Assembly (NCBI GenBank): GCA_900552265.1
Contig: URZE01000006.1
Span: forward strand, 13,418 to 77,417
DNA length: 64,000 nucleotides
From: an uncultured Oscillospiraceae bacterium
GTDB lineage: Bacteria > Bacillota > Clostridia > Oscillospirales > Acutalibacteraceae
Direction of reading: 5' to 3'
Below, piece after piece: positions 40,599-49,347 of the stretch (position 1 is its first letter; every line of letters starts with the position of its first letter). The notes beneath the pieces are model-generated. The model saw only the letters and a program-made list of their open reading frames with translations, made no database searches and was not told the origin of the DNA. The position numbers and the translations under genes were made by a program.

Positions 40599-41141
40599 TT
40601 AATTTGTAACTTCAACCATTGCATGTCTTATGATTCTGTCGCCCATCTTATATCCTTTTTGATATACGGTTGAAATAAAATTTTGTTTTTCTTCATCAGT
40701 ATCTTTATGAGCTATTGCATTATGAATATTTGGATTGAAATCATCTCCGGGTTCTCCGAAAACCTCTACTTTCAAATTTCTGAAAGCTGAATCAATTTGA
40801 TTTTTAAGAAGATTTATACCTCTTTTATATTTTTCATCTTGACAATCCAAAGATTTAACCGCTGCATCAAGACTATCAGCAACAGGCAAAATACTCAGAA
40901 CCGTCAATGCTGATGCATCCGAATAAATAGAATCTTTTTCACGCTCTGAACGTTTTCTGAAATTATCATATTCAGCTGCGGTGCGTAAAAACAGTTGCTT
41001 AGTTTCTTCCAATTCCTTTTTTAATGATTCAATTTCTTTTTGTTCCTTATTATCCTCCGGTTTATCTTCCGAATGACAGCACTCCTTGCAACCACATTCT
41101 TTTTCTTTATGATTTTTTTCATGTTTTTCTTTTAAACCCAC
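40599..41141 (-). CDS. grpE: Nucleotide exchange factor GrpE
   Basis: 180 aa. Long N-terminal coiled coil (EIESLKKELEETKQLFLRTAAEYDNFRKRSEREK) and the C-terminal beta domain ending GYKMGDRIIRHAMVEV, the GrpE signature. An unusual N-terminal Cys/His-rich stretch (CGCKECCHSED) precedes the coil. Second gene of the CIRCE-controlled operon. Confidence 0.96.
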   Translation of the reverse strand: MGLKEKHEKNHKEKECGCKECCHSEDKPEDNKEQKEIESLKKELEETKQLFLRTAAEYDNFRKRSEREKDSIYSDASALTVLSILPVADSLDAAVKSLDCQDEKYKRGINLLKNQIDSAFRNLKVEVFGEPGDDFNPNIHNAIAHKDTDEEKQNFISTVYQKGYKMGDRIIRHAMVEVTN

Positions 41142-41167
41142 TTATTAATCCCCTTTCACAAAATAAA

Positions 41168-42196
41168 CTAATTATTTTCAAGTATCCTTCCGAGCAATAC
41201 ACCCACCAGCGCCGAAACATATTCCAACTGAGAAGCAACCATCCCATAATCCATTCGAGTTGGACCTATAACAGCTGCTATTCCTGATTTTCCACCAACC
41301 GAATACTTCGTTAGAACTACACTGGCAGATTTGAGTTCCTCGTAAATATTTTCTCCACCTATTATGAAATCTATGTTTTTACCAGCAGAATTAAGCAATC
41401 TCAAAACTTTATCTCTGTTTTCAAGAAAATTAAATATACCACTCACTGATTCTGCCGTAACATCAGGAAGCGAGAGAAGGTTTTTACGTCCGTAAATCTT
41501 TATTTCCACTTCGCATGCCTCTTTCGCAGCCTGCATTAGAACATCCAAAACCGGAAGAAGCATAAACGCTGTTTCACGATTACCTCCCACGAGAAAATTT
41601 ACGCACTCGGGAGTAATTGATTTTAATAACTCACCTCTGAATTTCTCATTTAAAATTTTGCCAAGCATTCCAAGTATGTCCTCAGTCAAGTCATAATCAC
41701 ATCTGAAAAGCTTATTTTTAACCATTCCTCCCGTTGTCATAAGCACTATCATGGCACTGCGTCTTCCGATTTTTACAAATCGAATATCTCTTACGCACGT
41801 TTCACCTGCCGGAGGAGTAGTAATTAAAGCTGTAAAATGTGTTATCTCAGACAAAACTTTCGCAGCCTGTTCCAACAAACTCTCAGGGTCTGTCGCAGCT
41901 ACGCTTAGAACACCGTTAATGAGATTTTTTTCTTCACTGAAAAGTGGTTTTTTATTCATTAATTTGTTAATATAGAGTCTATATCCCAAATCTGAAGGCA
42001 CTCTCCCTGAAGAAACATGGGGCTGAAACAAATACCCGAAATTTGCCAGGTCAGCCATTTCACTTCTTATCGTTGCAGACGAAAATGATGAATTCAAGTC
42101 TTCACATACAGCTTTCGAACCCACCGGATCTCCGGTAGAAACATACCTGTCAACTATCGCAGATAAAATCTCAAGCTTACGACCAAGAAGTTCCAG
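41168..42196 (-). CDS. hrcA: Heat-inducible repressor HrcA (CTG start)
   Basis: Repressor of class I heat-shock genes; binds CIRCE and is folded by GroEL. The winged-helix region continues 24 codons upstream of the first GTG. Those codons read ELLGRKLEILSAIVDRYVSTGDPVGSKAV, which is the expected HrcA N-terminus. The only start-like codon after the in-frame stop is a CTG at 42196, with AGGAG nine nt upstream. From there the protein is 342 aa, a normal length. The DNA-binding helix is SSATIRSEMADLANFGYL and is followed by QPHVSSGRVPS. Confidence 0.9.
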   Translation of the reverse strand: MELLGRKLEILSAIVDRYVSTGDPVGSKAVCEDLNSSFSSATIRSEMADLANFGYLFQPHVSSGRVPSDLGYRLYINKLMNKKPLFSEEKNLINGVLSVAATDPESLLEQAAKVLSEITHFTALITTPPAGETCVRDIRFVKIGRRSAMIVLMTTGGMVKNKLFRCDYDLTEDILGMLGKILNEKFRGELLKSITPECVNFLVGGNRETAFMLLPVLDVLMQAAKEACEVEIKIYGRKNLLSLPDVTAESVSGIFNFLENRDKVLRLLNSAGKNIDFIIGGENIYEELKSASVVLTKYSVGGKSGIAAVIGPTRMDYGMVASQLEYVSALVGVLLGRILENN

Positions 42197-42223
42197 TTTA
42201 TTTCACTCCTGTTTTTTATTTCG

Positions 42224-42250
42224 TTAGCACTCTTTACCTTCGAGTGCCAA
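42224..42250 (-). promoter_or_regulatory. CIRCE operator
   Basis: TTAGCACTC-N9-GAGTGCCAA, one base from the consensus inverted repeat TTAGCACTC-N9-GAGTGCTAA. It is 28 nt upstream of hrcA and is the HrcA binding site for the hrcA-grpE-dnaK-dnaJ operon. Confidence 0.95.
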
Positions 42251-42334
42251 CTAATTAAACTTTACCACTATTTTCATTCCCTGTCAATACTTATTTTAAA
42301 AAATTTTCATTTTCTCAAGAAAGGTATTTTTACT

Positions 42335-42757
42335 ATGAAAATATTAGCAATAGATCTTGGAAAAGTCAGAACCGGACTGGCTATGTGCGACAAAGATGAA
42401 ATTTTAGCCTCTCCTATAGGTACTTTAACCGAAAAAAATTCGGAAATACTCATTGAAAAAATTATCAGCAAAATTAACGAATATAAAATCGAAACAATTG
42501 TAATAGGTTTTCCCAAAAATATGGACGGCTCAATCGGAGAAAGTGCTCTACGAGCTCAAAAATTCGCTGAGATACTTGGTGAAAAAATAAATATTCCCGT
42601 AAATTTATGGGACGAACGAAAAACAACCGTTACCGCTCATGAATATCTAAATGAAACAAATGTACGAGGTAAAAAAAGAAAAAATATAATCGACACAGTA
42701 AGCGCTTCTATAATACTGGAAAATTACATGCAATTCAGAAAATCACACTTTGGATAA
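42335..42757 (+). CDS. ruvX: Putative pre-16S rRNA nuclease / Holliday junction resolvase YqgF
   Basis: 140-aa RNase H-fold nuclease. N-terminal ILAIDLGKVRTGLAMCD supplies the first catalytic acid. VIGFPKNMDGSIGESA and VNLWDERKTTVTAHEYL are family blocks, and the C-terminal KNIIDTVSASIIL carries the last acid. The family processes 16S rRNA ends. Divergent from hrcA. Confidence 0.95.
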   Translation: MKILAIDLGKVRTGLAMCDKDEILASPIGTLTEKNSEILIEKIISKINEYKIETIVIGFPKNMDGSIGESALRAQKFAEILGEKINIPVNLWDERKTTVTAHEYLNETNVRGKKRKNIIDTVSASIILENYMQFRKSHFG

Positions 42758-42809
42758 AAAATAATCTATTTATTAATAAATTTTAATTTTTATACTTTAA
42801 GCAACATAA

Positions 42810-42840
42810 AAGCCACCGACAAAATACCGGTGGCTTTTTT
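42810..42840 (+). terminator. Terminator of ruvX
   Basis: GC-rich 8-bp stem AGCCACCG / CGGTGGCT followed by six T. A textbook intrinsic terminator. Confidence 0.85.
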
Positions 42841-43299
42841 ACCAATTTAGATTTAGCTCAAATATGAGTAGTTTTATCGAGTTTCTCTTTGTAGTCCATC
42901 TACACCAGCTTGCACTACACCAAAAATTCTAATTATTGCTAAAATTTTTACCGCTGTCATGTTCACTATATCCTTTTCCCGGAATTATTTAGATTCAGGG
43001 TTCTCATTGTACTACATTATTATCAAAAATCAATCATGTTCCAATAATTTGCAAAAAATTTTATTTTTATCCATACAAATAGATGTATATAGTTTGATAA
43101 AAATATCTTTTTTAATTTCAAAAGTCAAATTACTTAACAATTTATACATATTAATAACAATTTTGGATCAATAGAGTATCTATTAAATCTAATTTAATTT
43201 GATAATGTCATACAATCTTTAAAAACACAATTTGGTCAGCATTAATAATATTTATTTTAAATTAAAATTTATAATATTTTTTAATTTAAATATACAATA

Positions 43300-43328
43300 T
43301 TGACATTTTTTCTAATATAGTGTATGAT
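43300..43328 (+). promoter_or_regulatory. Sigma-A promoter of the 650-aa orphan gene
   Basis: Perfect TTGACA, 17-nt spacer, TATGAT; 25 nt before the first ATG. Confidence 0.65.
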
Positions 43329-43353
43329 ATGAAAAAAATTTATAAGGAGTGAA

Positions 43354-45306
43354 ATGATTATGCCATTGTCAGACGTTGCAAAAAGAATTGTAAAAGGTGT
43401 AAAAAACGGTGTAGAAGGTGTAAAAGATAGTGTAATCGGTGTAAAAGACGGTGTAATTGGTGGTACTTTACACTCACTGGGAGAATCTCTTGTAGGTGAT
43501 AAAAAATCTCTAAAATATATACTTGGTGAAACTTCATCAACTTATGAAGCAAAAAAATTTTTAACTAAAAAAGAAGCCAAAGACATATTAAGAATTTTGG
43601 AAGAATTCAAAAACAACAAAGATTTAACAAAAGCTATAGATGGATACGTTGGTGGATATCTCGCATATACTTCTTCAATCATAAAAAGATTTACATTACT
43701 TCTCAAAAACTATATTAAGTTTTGGGGTAAATTTGAAAAAAGTATGCAATCAATTCCGGAGGCACAAAAATTTAAAGATGACCTGAGAAGGTACCTGGAA
43801 ATAATACGAGACGCAGTTAAAAACAGTGATGCAGATAAATACAGTATGAATTCAGTAGTAACAGCAGCAACAAAAAAAGGAGAAAAACCAAAATCAAATG
43901 CTGATGGTCACATGACTGTAGTAGATTATCTTTGGTTTGTTCTTCGTGCTACAGCCATTGTCAGTTTAGATAATTTGAATAAAAACGATCCAAACGAATG
44001 CGCAATTTTTATTGGAGATAATAATGACGAAAACGGAGGTTTTAAACTTAATTATTCTTTACTTGGCATGCACGAGGAAAAGGTAGTAATTAAAAAAGGA
44101 CTTCCGACAGTAGTAGATAAAAAAGGAAAATTGGTTGAAAAAATTAGTAAAAGCAACATTGGAATTTTGAAAAAATTACGTGATTCCAGTGGTGAAAAAC
44201 TCAAAAAAGCGGATGAAATACTAAAAAAAGCTTTGGATAAACTTGCGGAACTTAATAGCCATACGGACGCAAAATTAAGGTCTGACGAAATCAGTGAAAA
44301 AATTAATAAATGTGAAGAAATAAAGAACAACATTAACGCAAATGTGAATGGTGCTGGCGATACATTAAGTTTGCGTAATTTGTACCAAAGTTTGAATAAA
44401 ACTAACAATATTCCTAAATCTCAGAAACTATATGAAGATTTTATAAAATGCTTTGAAAAAATAGAGATATTTTACAAAGAAATATTAAATTTATATAAAG
44501 AAACATTGGATTCCATTAAATCTTTTGAAGAATTTATGCCTACCGCAAAAAAACAAAAGAAAAATGCGACAAAAAAATATATTCCAGTAATTGAAGCTCC
44601 AAATCAGATTAATATATTGAGATTAAATCCATCACTGAAACTATACTACGACCTATCTAAACTAACACTCGAATTTTTTAGTGGCGGAGCTATTCCCTAT
44701 ATGAATAATGATTTGTCAAAAGAATTGAGTGCATGCAACAAAACTGATAGAGAAACTAAACTTAAAAGTTCCTACGAATTTATCGAAAATTTATATAATG
44801 TAATTCTAAAATTAAAAAAGCTTTATGAAACTTACACCCGTATTGGAGCTAAAAGATTTGAAGAACCGTATTATAAAGTAATAAAAATATTTACTGATAA
44901 ACTATCCAATTTTAAATCTGAGGATGTTCTAAATGGTAATTTGATAAGCGTGGTCGAAGAGGAATTAAGAGAATCGAAAAAAGATTTAGCTTATATTGAC
45001 AAATATTTTGACGAAAAGAAAAAATTAGAAAATTGTGCAAAAAAACATAAAAAAATGAATGAATATAGTAAACTTATCCTTAACACAGAAGATATATCAA
45101 CATATGATAGAAAAAGTTTTAGGGAATGTTTGGACAGTGTATATATCATTTTTTCAACAAAGGCAGAAGAATGGGAAAATGAATATAAAAATAAAAGAAT
45201 AGAGGGATTAAATAGTAGCAAAAATCCATTAAAAAAACTTGCAGGTAAAGCATTAGGAAGACTTTCGAGTAAATCTGTCAAAAAAAGATCTGCTAATGAA
45301 AGGTAG
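43354..45306 (+). CDS. Unrecognised 650-aa helical protein
   Basis: No family recognised. The N-terminus holds four short amphipathic repeats (VKNGVEGVKDSVIGVKDGVIGG), reminiscent of membrane-associating 11-mer-type helices. The rest is Lys/Glu/Asn-rich and mostly helical with likely coiled coils around 275-330 and 360-400. There is no signal peptide, membrane helix or catalytic motif. The C-terminus is very basic (KSVKKRSANER). ATG 43354 and ATG 43360 are both possible starts behind AAGGAG. Strong promoter and own terminator suggest substantial expression. Confidence 0.85.
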   Translation: MIMPLSDVAKRIVKGVKNGVEGVKDSVIGVKDGVIGGTLHSLGESLVGDKKSLKYILGETSSTYEAKKFLTKKEAKDILRILEEFKNNKDLTKAIDGYVGGYLAYTSSIIKRFTLLLKNYIKFWGKFEKSMQSIPEAQKFKDDLRRYLEIIRDAVKNSDADKYSMNSVVTAATKKGEKPKSNADGHMTVVDYLWFVLRATAIVSLDNLNKNDPNECAIFIGDNNDENGGFKLNYSLLGMHEEKVVIKKGLPTVVDKKGKLVEKISKSNIGILKKLRDSSGEKLKKADEILKKALDKLAELNSHTDAKLRSDEISEKINKCEEIKNNINANVNGAGDTLSLRNLYQSLNKTNNIPKSQKLYEDFIKCFEKIEIFYKEILNLYKETLDSIKSFEEFMPTAKKQKKNATKKYIPVIEAPNQINILRLNPSLKLYYDLSKLTLEFFSGGAIPYMNNDLSKELSACNKTDRETKLKSSYEFIENLYNVILKLKKLYETYTRIGAKRFEEPYYKVIKIFTDKLSNFKSEDVLNGNLISVVEEELRESKKDLAYIDKYFDEKKKLENCAKKHKKMNEYSKLILNTEDISTYDRKSFRECLDSVYIIFSTKAEEWENEYKNKRIEGLNSSKNPLKKLAGKALGRLSSKSVKKRSANER

Positions 45307-45361
45307 CCAAACAATTTTATTTGAATACTTTTGTATTATCACGTAACACTTTTGTTTATAG

Positions 45362-45392
45362 TTCTACGGTAGTTTTAGCCGTAGGCTTTTTT
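45362..45392 (+). terminator. Terminator of the 650-aa gene
   Basis: CTACGG / CCGTAG stem extended by flanking pairs, followed by GC and a run of seven T. About 60 nt after the stop codon. Confidence 0.8.
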
Positions 45393-45768
45393 TATGTTCC
45401 AGTATAATATCTCCGTGTATGGATTACACAGAATTCACATATCAAACGAATCTTAGACATTTTTAATGACATGTCCAATATATAGTTCATTACAACACAA
45501 ATTTTTATAATTCTTAATTAACTATAATTTTTTAGACAGTATAGTAAAAAATTTTTTGTTTTTCTACATCTTAATAAAATATAAACTTTGAATATTCAAT
45601 TTGATTGCATTGTTAAATAATTATAACTAAAATCAATACATTTGCTTAAAATGTTTCCTATCAAGATATCAGTTTTTCTTCATCAAAATGTGAGTCTTAA
45701 TGTTTAAATTTGTGTTGATTTAGATTATTTTAAATGATAAAATTAATTAGTAAAAATTTAACGGAGGG
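45393..45768. other. Intergenic leader upstream of the AGCS symporter
   Basis: 376 AT-rich bases. I looked for glycine or lysine riboswitch signatures ahead of the symporter and found none. No coding remnant recognised. Confidence 0.5.
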
Positions 45769-45774
45769 ATGAAT

Positions 45775-47175
45775 TTGGAAAATATAAATATGATCTTGGA
45801 ATGGATAAGTGATAAAATTTATGTTTATCTTATTCTGGGGTTATTAGTTTTATGCGGAATTTATTTCACTATAAAGATGCGTTTTGCACAGATTAGATTG
45901 TTTCCTGAATCTATAAAATATTTGAGAGAAAAATCTCATAATGGAAAAGTTTCTTCTTTTCAAGCTCTTATGACATGCACTGCTTCAAAGGTTGGGACAG
46001 CAAATATTGCGGGAGTTGCTACGGCCGTGGTGGTTGGAGGACCCGGGGCAATTTTTTGGATATGGCTTATGGCGGTAATAGGTTCAGCTTCATCTATAGT
46101 CGAGGCTACTTTAGCGCAGATGTACAAGGTAAAAAGTAAAGAAAATGGTTTGTTTGTGGGAGGTCCTGCATATTACATAAAAAATGCTTTAGGGAAAAAG
46201 CGTTTAGGAATTATTTTTGCAACATTATTTGTCTTTTGTTATATGTTTGCTTTTAGTGCGCTACAAGCTAACAATATGTCTACTGCTTTTGAAAATTTTA
46301 TTCCATCGTATAGAAATACGGCATGGCCATGGATTATAGGGATTATTTTTACTTGTTTGATAGCGGTTGTTGTTTTTGGAGGAATATATAGAATAAGTTT
46401 TGTATCCTCTTATTTAGTTCCAGCAATGGCGACCGTATATCTTTTGGTGGGGATTTACATATTTTTTACAAACATAAACCGAATTCCCGAAGTATTTTCG
46501 TTAATTTTCAGAGATGCATTTGATTTCAAAGCCATAACAGGTGGATTTTCAGGAAGCGTAGTTCTTTTGGGAATTAAAAGAGGATTGTTATCAAATGAAG
46601 CCGGAATGGGTAGTGCACCTAACTCCGCTGCAACAGCAGATACTTCGCATCCGGTAAAACAAGGAATAATGCAAGTACTGTCGGTTGGTATAGATACATT
46701 TTTTATTTGTTCTACTTCTGCATTTATAATTTTGCTTTCAAAAGTTAAATTAAATTCTGAAATGCAGGGAATTCCTCTAATGCAAAAAGCGGTTAGTTCT
46801 CAAGTGGGTGCTTGGGGAGAGTATTTTATAGCTGTATCTGTGGTGTGTTTTGCGTTTTCCGCAATAATAGGAAATTTTGGAATTTCGGAGCCTAATATAT
46901 TGTTTATTAAAGAAGATGAAAAATTTGTAAAATGCCTGAGAACAATATGTTTGTTTGCGGTAGCCGGAGGATGCGTATTAAGTCCAAAGTTGGTGTGGAA
47001 TTTAGCCGACATAGCTATGGCTTTATTGGCAATAGTAAATTTAGTAGCCATAACAATGCTGACTGATAAATTCATGATTTGCTTTAAGGATTACTTGAAA
47101 AAAAGAAAAAGCGGAAAAGATATTGTATTTAATGCGACGGAATGTGATATAGATGATACTACGCTTTGGAAATAG
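45775..47175 (+). CDS. Alanine/glycine:cation symporter (AGCS family)
   Basis: 466-aa sodium-coupled amino acid importer. It has about ten membrane helices. Family motifs are FQALMTCTASKVGTANIAGVATAVVVGGPGA near residues 64-94 and GLLSNEAGMGSAPNSAATA in the second half. The TTG at 45775 has GGAGG seven nt upstream; the ATG two codons earlier directly abuts the ribosome binding site. Substrate is likely alanine, glycine or glutamine. Confidence 0.93.
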   Translation: MENINMILEWISDKIYVYLILGLLVLCGIYFTIKMRFAQIRLFPESIKYLREKSHNGKVSSFQALMTCTASKVGTANIAGVATAVVVGGPGAIFWIWLMAVIGSASSIVEATLAQMYKVKSKENGLFVGGPAYYIKNALGKKRLGIIFATLFVFCYMFAFSALQANNMSTAFENFIPSYRNTAWPWIIGIIFTCLIAVVVFGGIYRISFVSSYLVPAMATVYLLVGIYIFFTNINRIPEVFSLIFRDAFDFKAITGGFSGSVVLLGIKRGLLSNEAGMGSAPNSAATADTSHPVKQGIMQVLSVGIDTFFICSTSAFIILLSKVKLNSEMQGIPLMQKAVSSQVGAWGEYFIAVSVVCFAFSAIIGNFGISEPNILFIKEDEKFVKCLRTICLFAVAGGCVLSPKLVWNLADIAMALLAIVNLVAITMLTDKFMICFKDYLKKRKSGKDIVFNATECDIDDTTLWK

Positions 47176-47189
47176 GATTTAAATTTTAA

Positions 47190-47227
47190 ATTGAGCATTT
47201 GCATTTTATTGTGAGTGCTCAATTTTT
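47190..47227 (+). terminator. Terminator of the AGCS gene
   Basis: ATTGAGCA / TGCTCAAT 8-bp stem followed by five T, 15 nt after the stop. Confidence 0.75.
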
Positions 47228-47285
47228 ATGGAGTTTATTTACATAAAAATGTATTTAAAGTCTTATATATATACATTTATGATTA

Positions 47286-47314
47286 TTGACAATAATATTA
47301 ATATGTGGTAATAT
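47286..47314 (+). promoter_or_regulatory. Promoter of tRNA-Leu(GAG)
   Basis: Perfect TTGACA, 17-nt spacer, TAATAT, 18 nt before the tRNA. Confidence 0.65.
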
Positions 47315-47332
47315 TCTAGATGTCGTGTGAAT

Positions 47333-47417
47333 GCGGTCATGCTGGAATAGGCAGACAGGCATGTTTGAGGGGCATGTGTCGCAAGACGTGCGGGTTCAAG
47401 TCCCGCTGACCGCACCA
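47333..47417 (+). tRNA. tRNA-Leu (anticodon GAG)
   Basis: Complete 85-nt class II tRNA. Acceptor GCGGTCA pairs perfectly with TGACCGC. The anticodon stem is CATGT/GCATG with loop TTGAGGG, giving GAG (reads CUC/CUU). Long variable arm, GGTTCAAGTCC T-arm and encoded CCA. Confidence 0.95.
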
Positions 47418-47435
47418 TATTTTTTAATAAAAATC

Positions 47436-47460
47436 AAAGCTCAGTATTACTGGGCTTTCT
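47436..47460 (+). terminator. Terminator of tRNA-Leu(GAG)
   Basis: 10-bp stem AAAGCTCAGT / ACTGGGCTTT (one G-U) with a 3-nt loop, followed by TCTTT. Confidence 0.75.
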
Positions 47461-47645
47461 TTACGTTTGGACACAAATTTCATGTTCAAATTTTCATGTT
47501 GTTGAATTTGTTTAAAAATTAAATTCGAAAAAAATAAAGCCTTGCTGGCTGAAGTTCCATTTTTCTATAAATTATCTCAAGAGAGTTGTATGCTTTTACA
47601 CGGTTAAGGTTGGATAGGTAGTTATAGCTATAACTTTGCAAGAGA

Positions 47646-48240
47646 TTATTGATCGTATAAGTTTTTGTAAATTTTATTATTTTTCAAAAGTTTCATATGG
47701 TATGAGTTTAGATTTTTTGTATTTTTTGATTATTCAAAACAAAAATCTTATTTATGTTTTTATAGTGGACAATCTATGTGCTATTGTTGTTTCTATTTTT
47801 TGCAAATTTTTTAAGAATTTTTAGATAAATTTTTCACTTTTACTATCTAGATCTGAAATTGCTTAATCAAAAATTAATATCGGTACATTTTCCAAAAAAT
47901 CTCTCGCAATTGCAATACATGTTTTTGATTACCCAATAGTTTTGCACCCCGTTCGCCGGCTTGTTTTTGATATCCATTTTCGAATTTTAATGTGAACTCA
48001 TCTGCGTATGGTTTTTTGCTGCTTCGAAAATTTCCTTATTCGTAGCATTTAACGATCATATCGAATGTTTTTTACTATTGTGTTTAAAAACAGGAACCCA
48101 TCCAATAATTGTACAAAACTTATGTTACTGCACAAATCCCTTTTAATTTATAGTTTTATAGGTATGTTATTTAATAAAATTTTTCCATTTATAATACCAT
48201 AAAATCTAGTAATTAAATTACAAATACAGGGTTCCAAATC
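47646..48240 (-). pseudogene. Decayed ABC exporter, ATPase domain
   Basis: Read on the minus strand with several frameshifts and stops, the nucleotide-binding domain of an MsbA/LmrA-type exporter is clear. In order: NLITRFYGIINGKILLNNIPIK; FVQLLDGFLFLNTIVKNIRYDR (Q-loop); NATNKEIFEAAK; FENGYQKQAGERGAKLLGNQK (eroded signature motif); ISDLDSKSEKFI (eroded Walker B/D-loop); IAHRLSTIK (H-loop); KIFVLNNQKIQ; and KLLKNNKIYKNLYDQ with a stop at 47646. Walker A is degenerate near 48230. The membrane domain is not recognisable upstream. Confidence 0.85.
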
Positions 48241-48597
48241 AAATGGATAAAAAAATTTTAATATAAAGCTATTTCGATGTTGAAATTTGATAAGTAAGAA
48301 CTGGTCTATAAGATTTATTTGAATGAAGATAACATTAATATGACTTAATATTTTTATTTGCTCAGTATTAAATTAACAATTTTATGGAAATAGCGGATGA
48401 AATATATAAGAAAGAATATTAAAAGAAATTTTTTAAAAGTTGAGCAGTAGAGTATTAAGCCAGTATATTAATACATTTGGGATTTTCTATAAAAAAATAA
48501 AACCAAACTCATAAAATTTAATTATCAAAAAATGTCAGAGCAACCTTTTTCTTTGATACAAGCCAAATTTCAATAGTCGCATTTTTCCTTAATTCTT
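48241..48597. other. Stretch upstream of the ABC remnant
   Basis: About 360 AT-rich bases. The missing membrane domain of the exporter would have been here, but no membrane-helix-like frames that I can tie to it survive. Confidence 0.4.
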
Positions 48598-48996
48598 CTA
48601 ATTTACTTCTTTGTGAGCCTTTATTATAAAGTGATTACAGAAGAACGTTGCAAGATAGGCTAATAGGAAGAAGGTAATTCCCAAAATATTTTTTACATAA
48701 AAAGACAAATACAAACATGCTACAAATATACCTCGGACGAATAGCATAGCCCAAACTTTTAATTGTAACGAATTTATTTGACGGTTATGGTCATGCATCA
48801 TACGGTAAAATCTATATGTGTTTATATAAGATGTAATAGCTAGTATGTATGCAAAAAGCAAAAATGGATGATTATAGCCACCTTTACAAATGAACACAAA
48901 ACTAACTGACAGTGTAAGGATTGTAATAATAACGCTCCAAATGGTTATCAAAATCTTTAGCAATTTAATATGGGATTCACTTAGATTGTAATTCAT
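48598..48996 (-). CDS. Unrecognised 132-aa membrane protein
   Basis: Four hydrophobic segments at roughly residues 12-37, 43-60, 84-100 and 105-122 of an otherwise short protein, with cytoplasm-style basic residues between. A perfect GGAGG site seven nt before the ATG argues that it is still functional although its neighbours on both sides are decayed. No family recognised. Confidence 0.65.
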   Translation of the reverse strand: MNYNLSESHIKLLKILITIWSVIITILTLSVSFVFICKGGYNHPFLLFAYILAITSYINTYRFYRMMHDHNRQINSLQLKVWAMLFVRGIFVACLYLSFYVKNILGITFFLLAYLATFFCNHFIIKAHKEVN

Positions 48997-49020
48997 TTCA
49001 ATACCTCCGATAAATTCATA

Positions 49021-49270
49021 TCACTCCAGTAATAAACATAAGCATCGATCCAAAACAATAACTGCAAAAGCTGATATGAGTGCGTAAACACTGCCTGCTG
49101 TATCCGCAACCACAGTAACTTCATTGGCACCACCTGAGTGCGGCGTCCACAACGGCTTTGCTGAAAATAATAACAGATGCTACTGCAGTAACAAATACAT
49201 TGCCGAGGATTTCTTGTAGCCCGGCCATAACAGCTGGACCATCAGCAGCTAGGACTTCTGCCGCAACTGT
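49021..49270 (-). pseudogene. Frameshifted coding remnant, less AT-rich than surroundings
   Basis: On the minus strand one frame gives TVAAEVLAADGPAVMAGLQE and then ILGNVFVTAVASVIIFSKAVVDAA. A +1 shift near 49135 continues into SGGANEVTVVADTAGSVYAL and ISAFAVIVLDRC, ending at a TGA. No start or ribosome binding site is present; an in-frame TAA precedes it. The Ala/Val/Gly-rich composition and higher GC differ from neighbouring genes, suggesting foreign origin. Two hydrophobic segments. Parent gene unknown. Confidence 0.55.
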
Positions 49271-49347
49271 TTAGGATAATCAATAAGTGAATTGAAAAAA
49301 TTTGTAATAATCCGAATCCAAGTCAACTACAATGTTTATAAATTCAA

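Larger units (their letters stand above)
42758..43353. other. Intergenic region between ruvX and the 650-aa gene
   Basis: 596 bases. It holds the ruvX terminator, the promoter of the downstream gene and, on the minus strand, a possible 28-codon frame (MTAVKILAIIRIFGVVQAG..., ATG near 42959, stop near 42873) with an AAAAGGA stretch upstream. That peptide is hydrophobic at its N-terminus; it may be chance. Nothing else recognised. Confidence 0.45.

Noticed and set aside
45393..45768. Glycine or lysine riboswitch ahead of the amino-acid symporter
   Set aside because: None of the conserved core motifs of these riboswitches is visible in the leader.
47331..47522. 63-codon open frame on the plus strand
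   Set aside because: It runs through tRNA-Leu(GAG) and its terminator.
47636..47824. 62-codon plus-strand open frame
   Set aside because: It is the antisense of the decayed ABC transporter ATPase domain and has no ribosome binding site.
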